Below are positions 4,938 to 5,069 of a stretch of 5,069 nt of DNA, in pieces. The DNA is taken from positions 1 through 5,069 of the forward strand of contig JAPYTY010000176.1 of assembly GCA_029942065.1 (NCBI GenBank), read 5' to 3'. The DNA comes from Acidobacteriota bacterium (GTDB taxonomy: Bacteria; Acidobacteriota; UBA6911; RPQK01; JADFOI01). Made by a program: the position numbers and the translations under genes. Under the pieces are notes generated by a model. It ran no database searches, was not told where the DNA came from, and saw only the letters and a program-made list of their open reading frames with translations. How positions within the stretch are numbered: the first letter of the stretch is position 1; every line of letters starts with the position of its first letter.

Positions 4938-5069
4938 CTAGAAGACTAGCTTCAAAGCCAACTGGATCTGTCGCGCGGTGGTATGGGTACGGGTAATTCT
5001 CCCCGCTCCGCGGTTAGGCCGTCCGGCCCCAAAAAAGAGCCTGGTGGAGGGATCGGCAAAGTTGGCCCG
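4938..5069 (-). CDS. C-terminal end of a TonB-dependent, Oar-like outer-membrane receptor (partial)
   Basis: Forty-three codons enter from the right edge and end at a TAG (4938-4940). The peptide begins RANFADPSTRLFFGAGRPN and ends TARQIQLALKLVF. Alternating hydrophobic residues and a terminal Phe are the hallmark of the last beta-strand of outer-membrane barrels, recognised by the BAM machinery. The N-F-x-x-P-S-T-R ... R-x-T-x-T-x-x-x-A-R-Q-I-Q pattern is the one I associate with large carboxypeptidase-regulatory-domain/TonB receptors of Acidobacteriota. The ligand cannot be inferred from this tail. An importer beside a periplasmic amidohydrolase could be a functional pairing, but the terminator between them argues for separate transcripts. 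This frame is missing its N-terminal part because the window ends. Confidence 0.75.
   Translation of the reverse strand, partial: RANFADPSTRLFFGAGRPNRGAGRITRTHTTARQIQLALKLVF

Overview
The window looks like chromosomal DNA from a moderately GC-rich, Gram-negative environmental bacterium. The best lineage clue is at the right edge. There a minus-strand reading frame ends in a 43-residue outer-membrane beta-barrel tail finishing ...ARQIQLALKLVF, which resembles the C-termini of the large Oar-like TonB-dependent receptors abundant in Acidobacteriota. The two intergenic repeat types fit a large, repeat-rich soil, sediment or sponge-type genome. I treat Acidobacteriota as likely but not proven.

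Layout, right to left, because every supported gene is on the minus strand: (1) the 3' end of the TonB-dependent-receptor-like gene (4938-5069) and its 13-bp intrinsic terminator (4873-4909); (2) a probable promoter with a perfect TATAAT and a strong Shine-Dalgarno site; (3) a 619-aa exported YtcJ-like amidohydrolase (2905-4764); (4) a 192-bp intergenic region almost filled by an imperfect inverted repeat, with 8-nt periodic arms around a 22-bp perfect palindrome; (5) a 359-aa nitrilase/aliphatic-amidase superfamily protein (1633-2712) whose catalytic cysteine position reads alanine; (6) a membrane-anchored J-domain-like protein (478-1566) without the HPD motif; (7) a nested composite of short hairpins (266-470) just after that gene's stop codon; (8) about 260 bp at the left edge with no convincing gene.

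The amidohydrolase and the nitrilase-like gene may form a C-N bond hydrolysis unit transcribed from the promoter near 4815. The long repeat between them could uncouple or modulate the second gene. The J-like gene follows by 66 nt (36 nt if a TTG start is used) and may be co-transcribed without being functionally related. No complete defence system, CRISPR array, insertion sequence, tRNA or rRNA was seen. The observations most worth a second look are the loss of key catalytic residues in two adjacent genes (Cys to Ala in the nitrilase fold, HPD to DAS in the J domain) and the two intricate repeat elements that bracket them.
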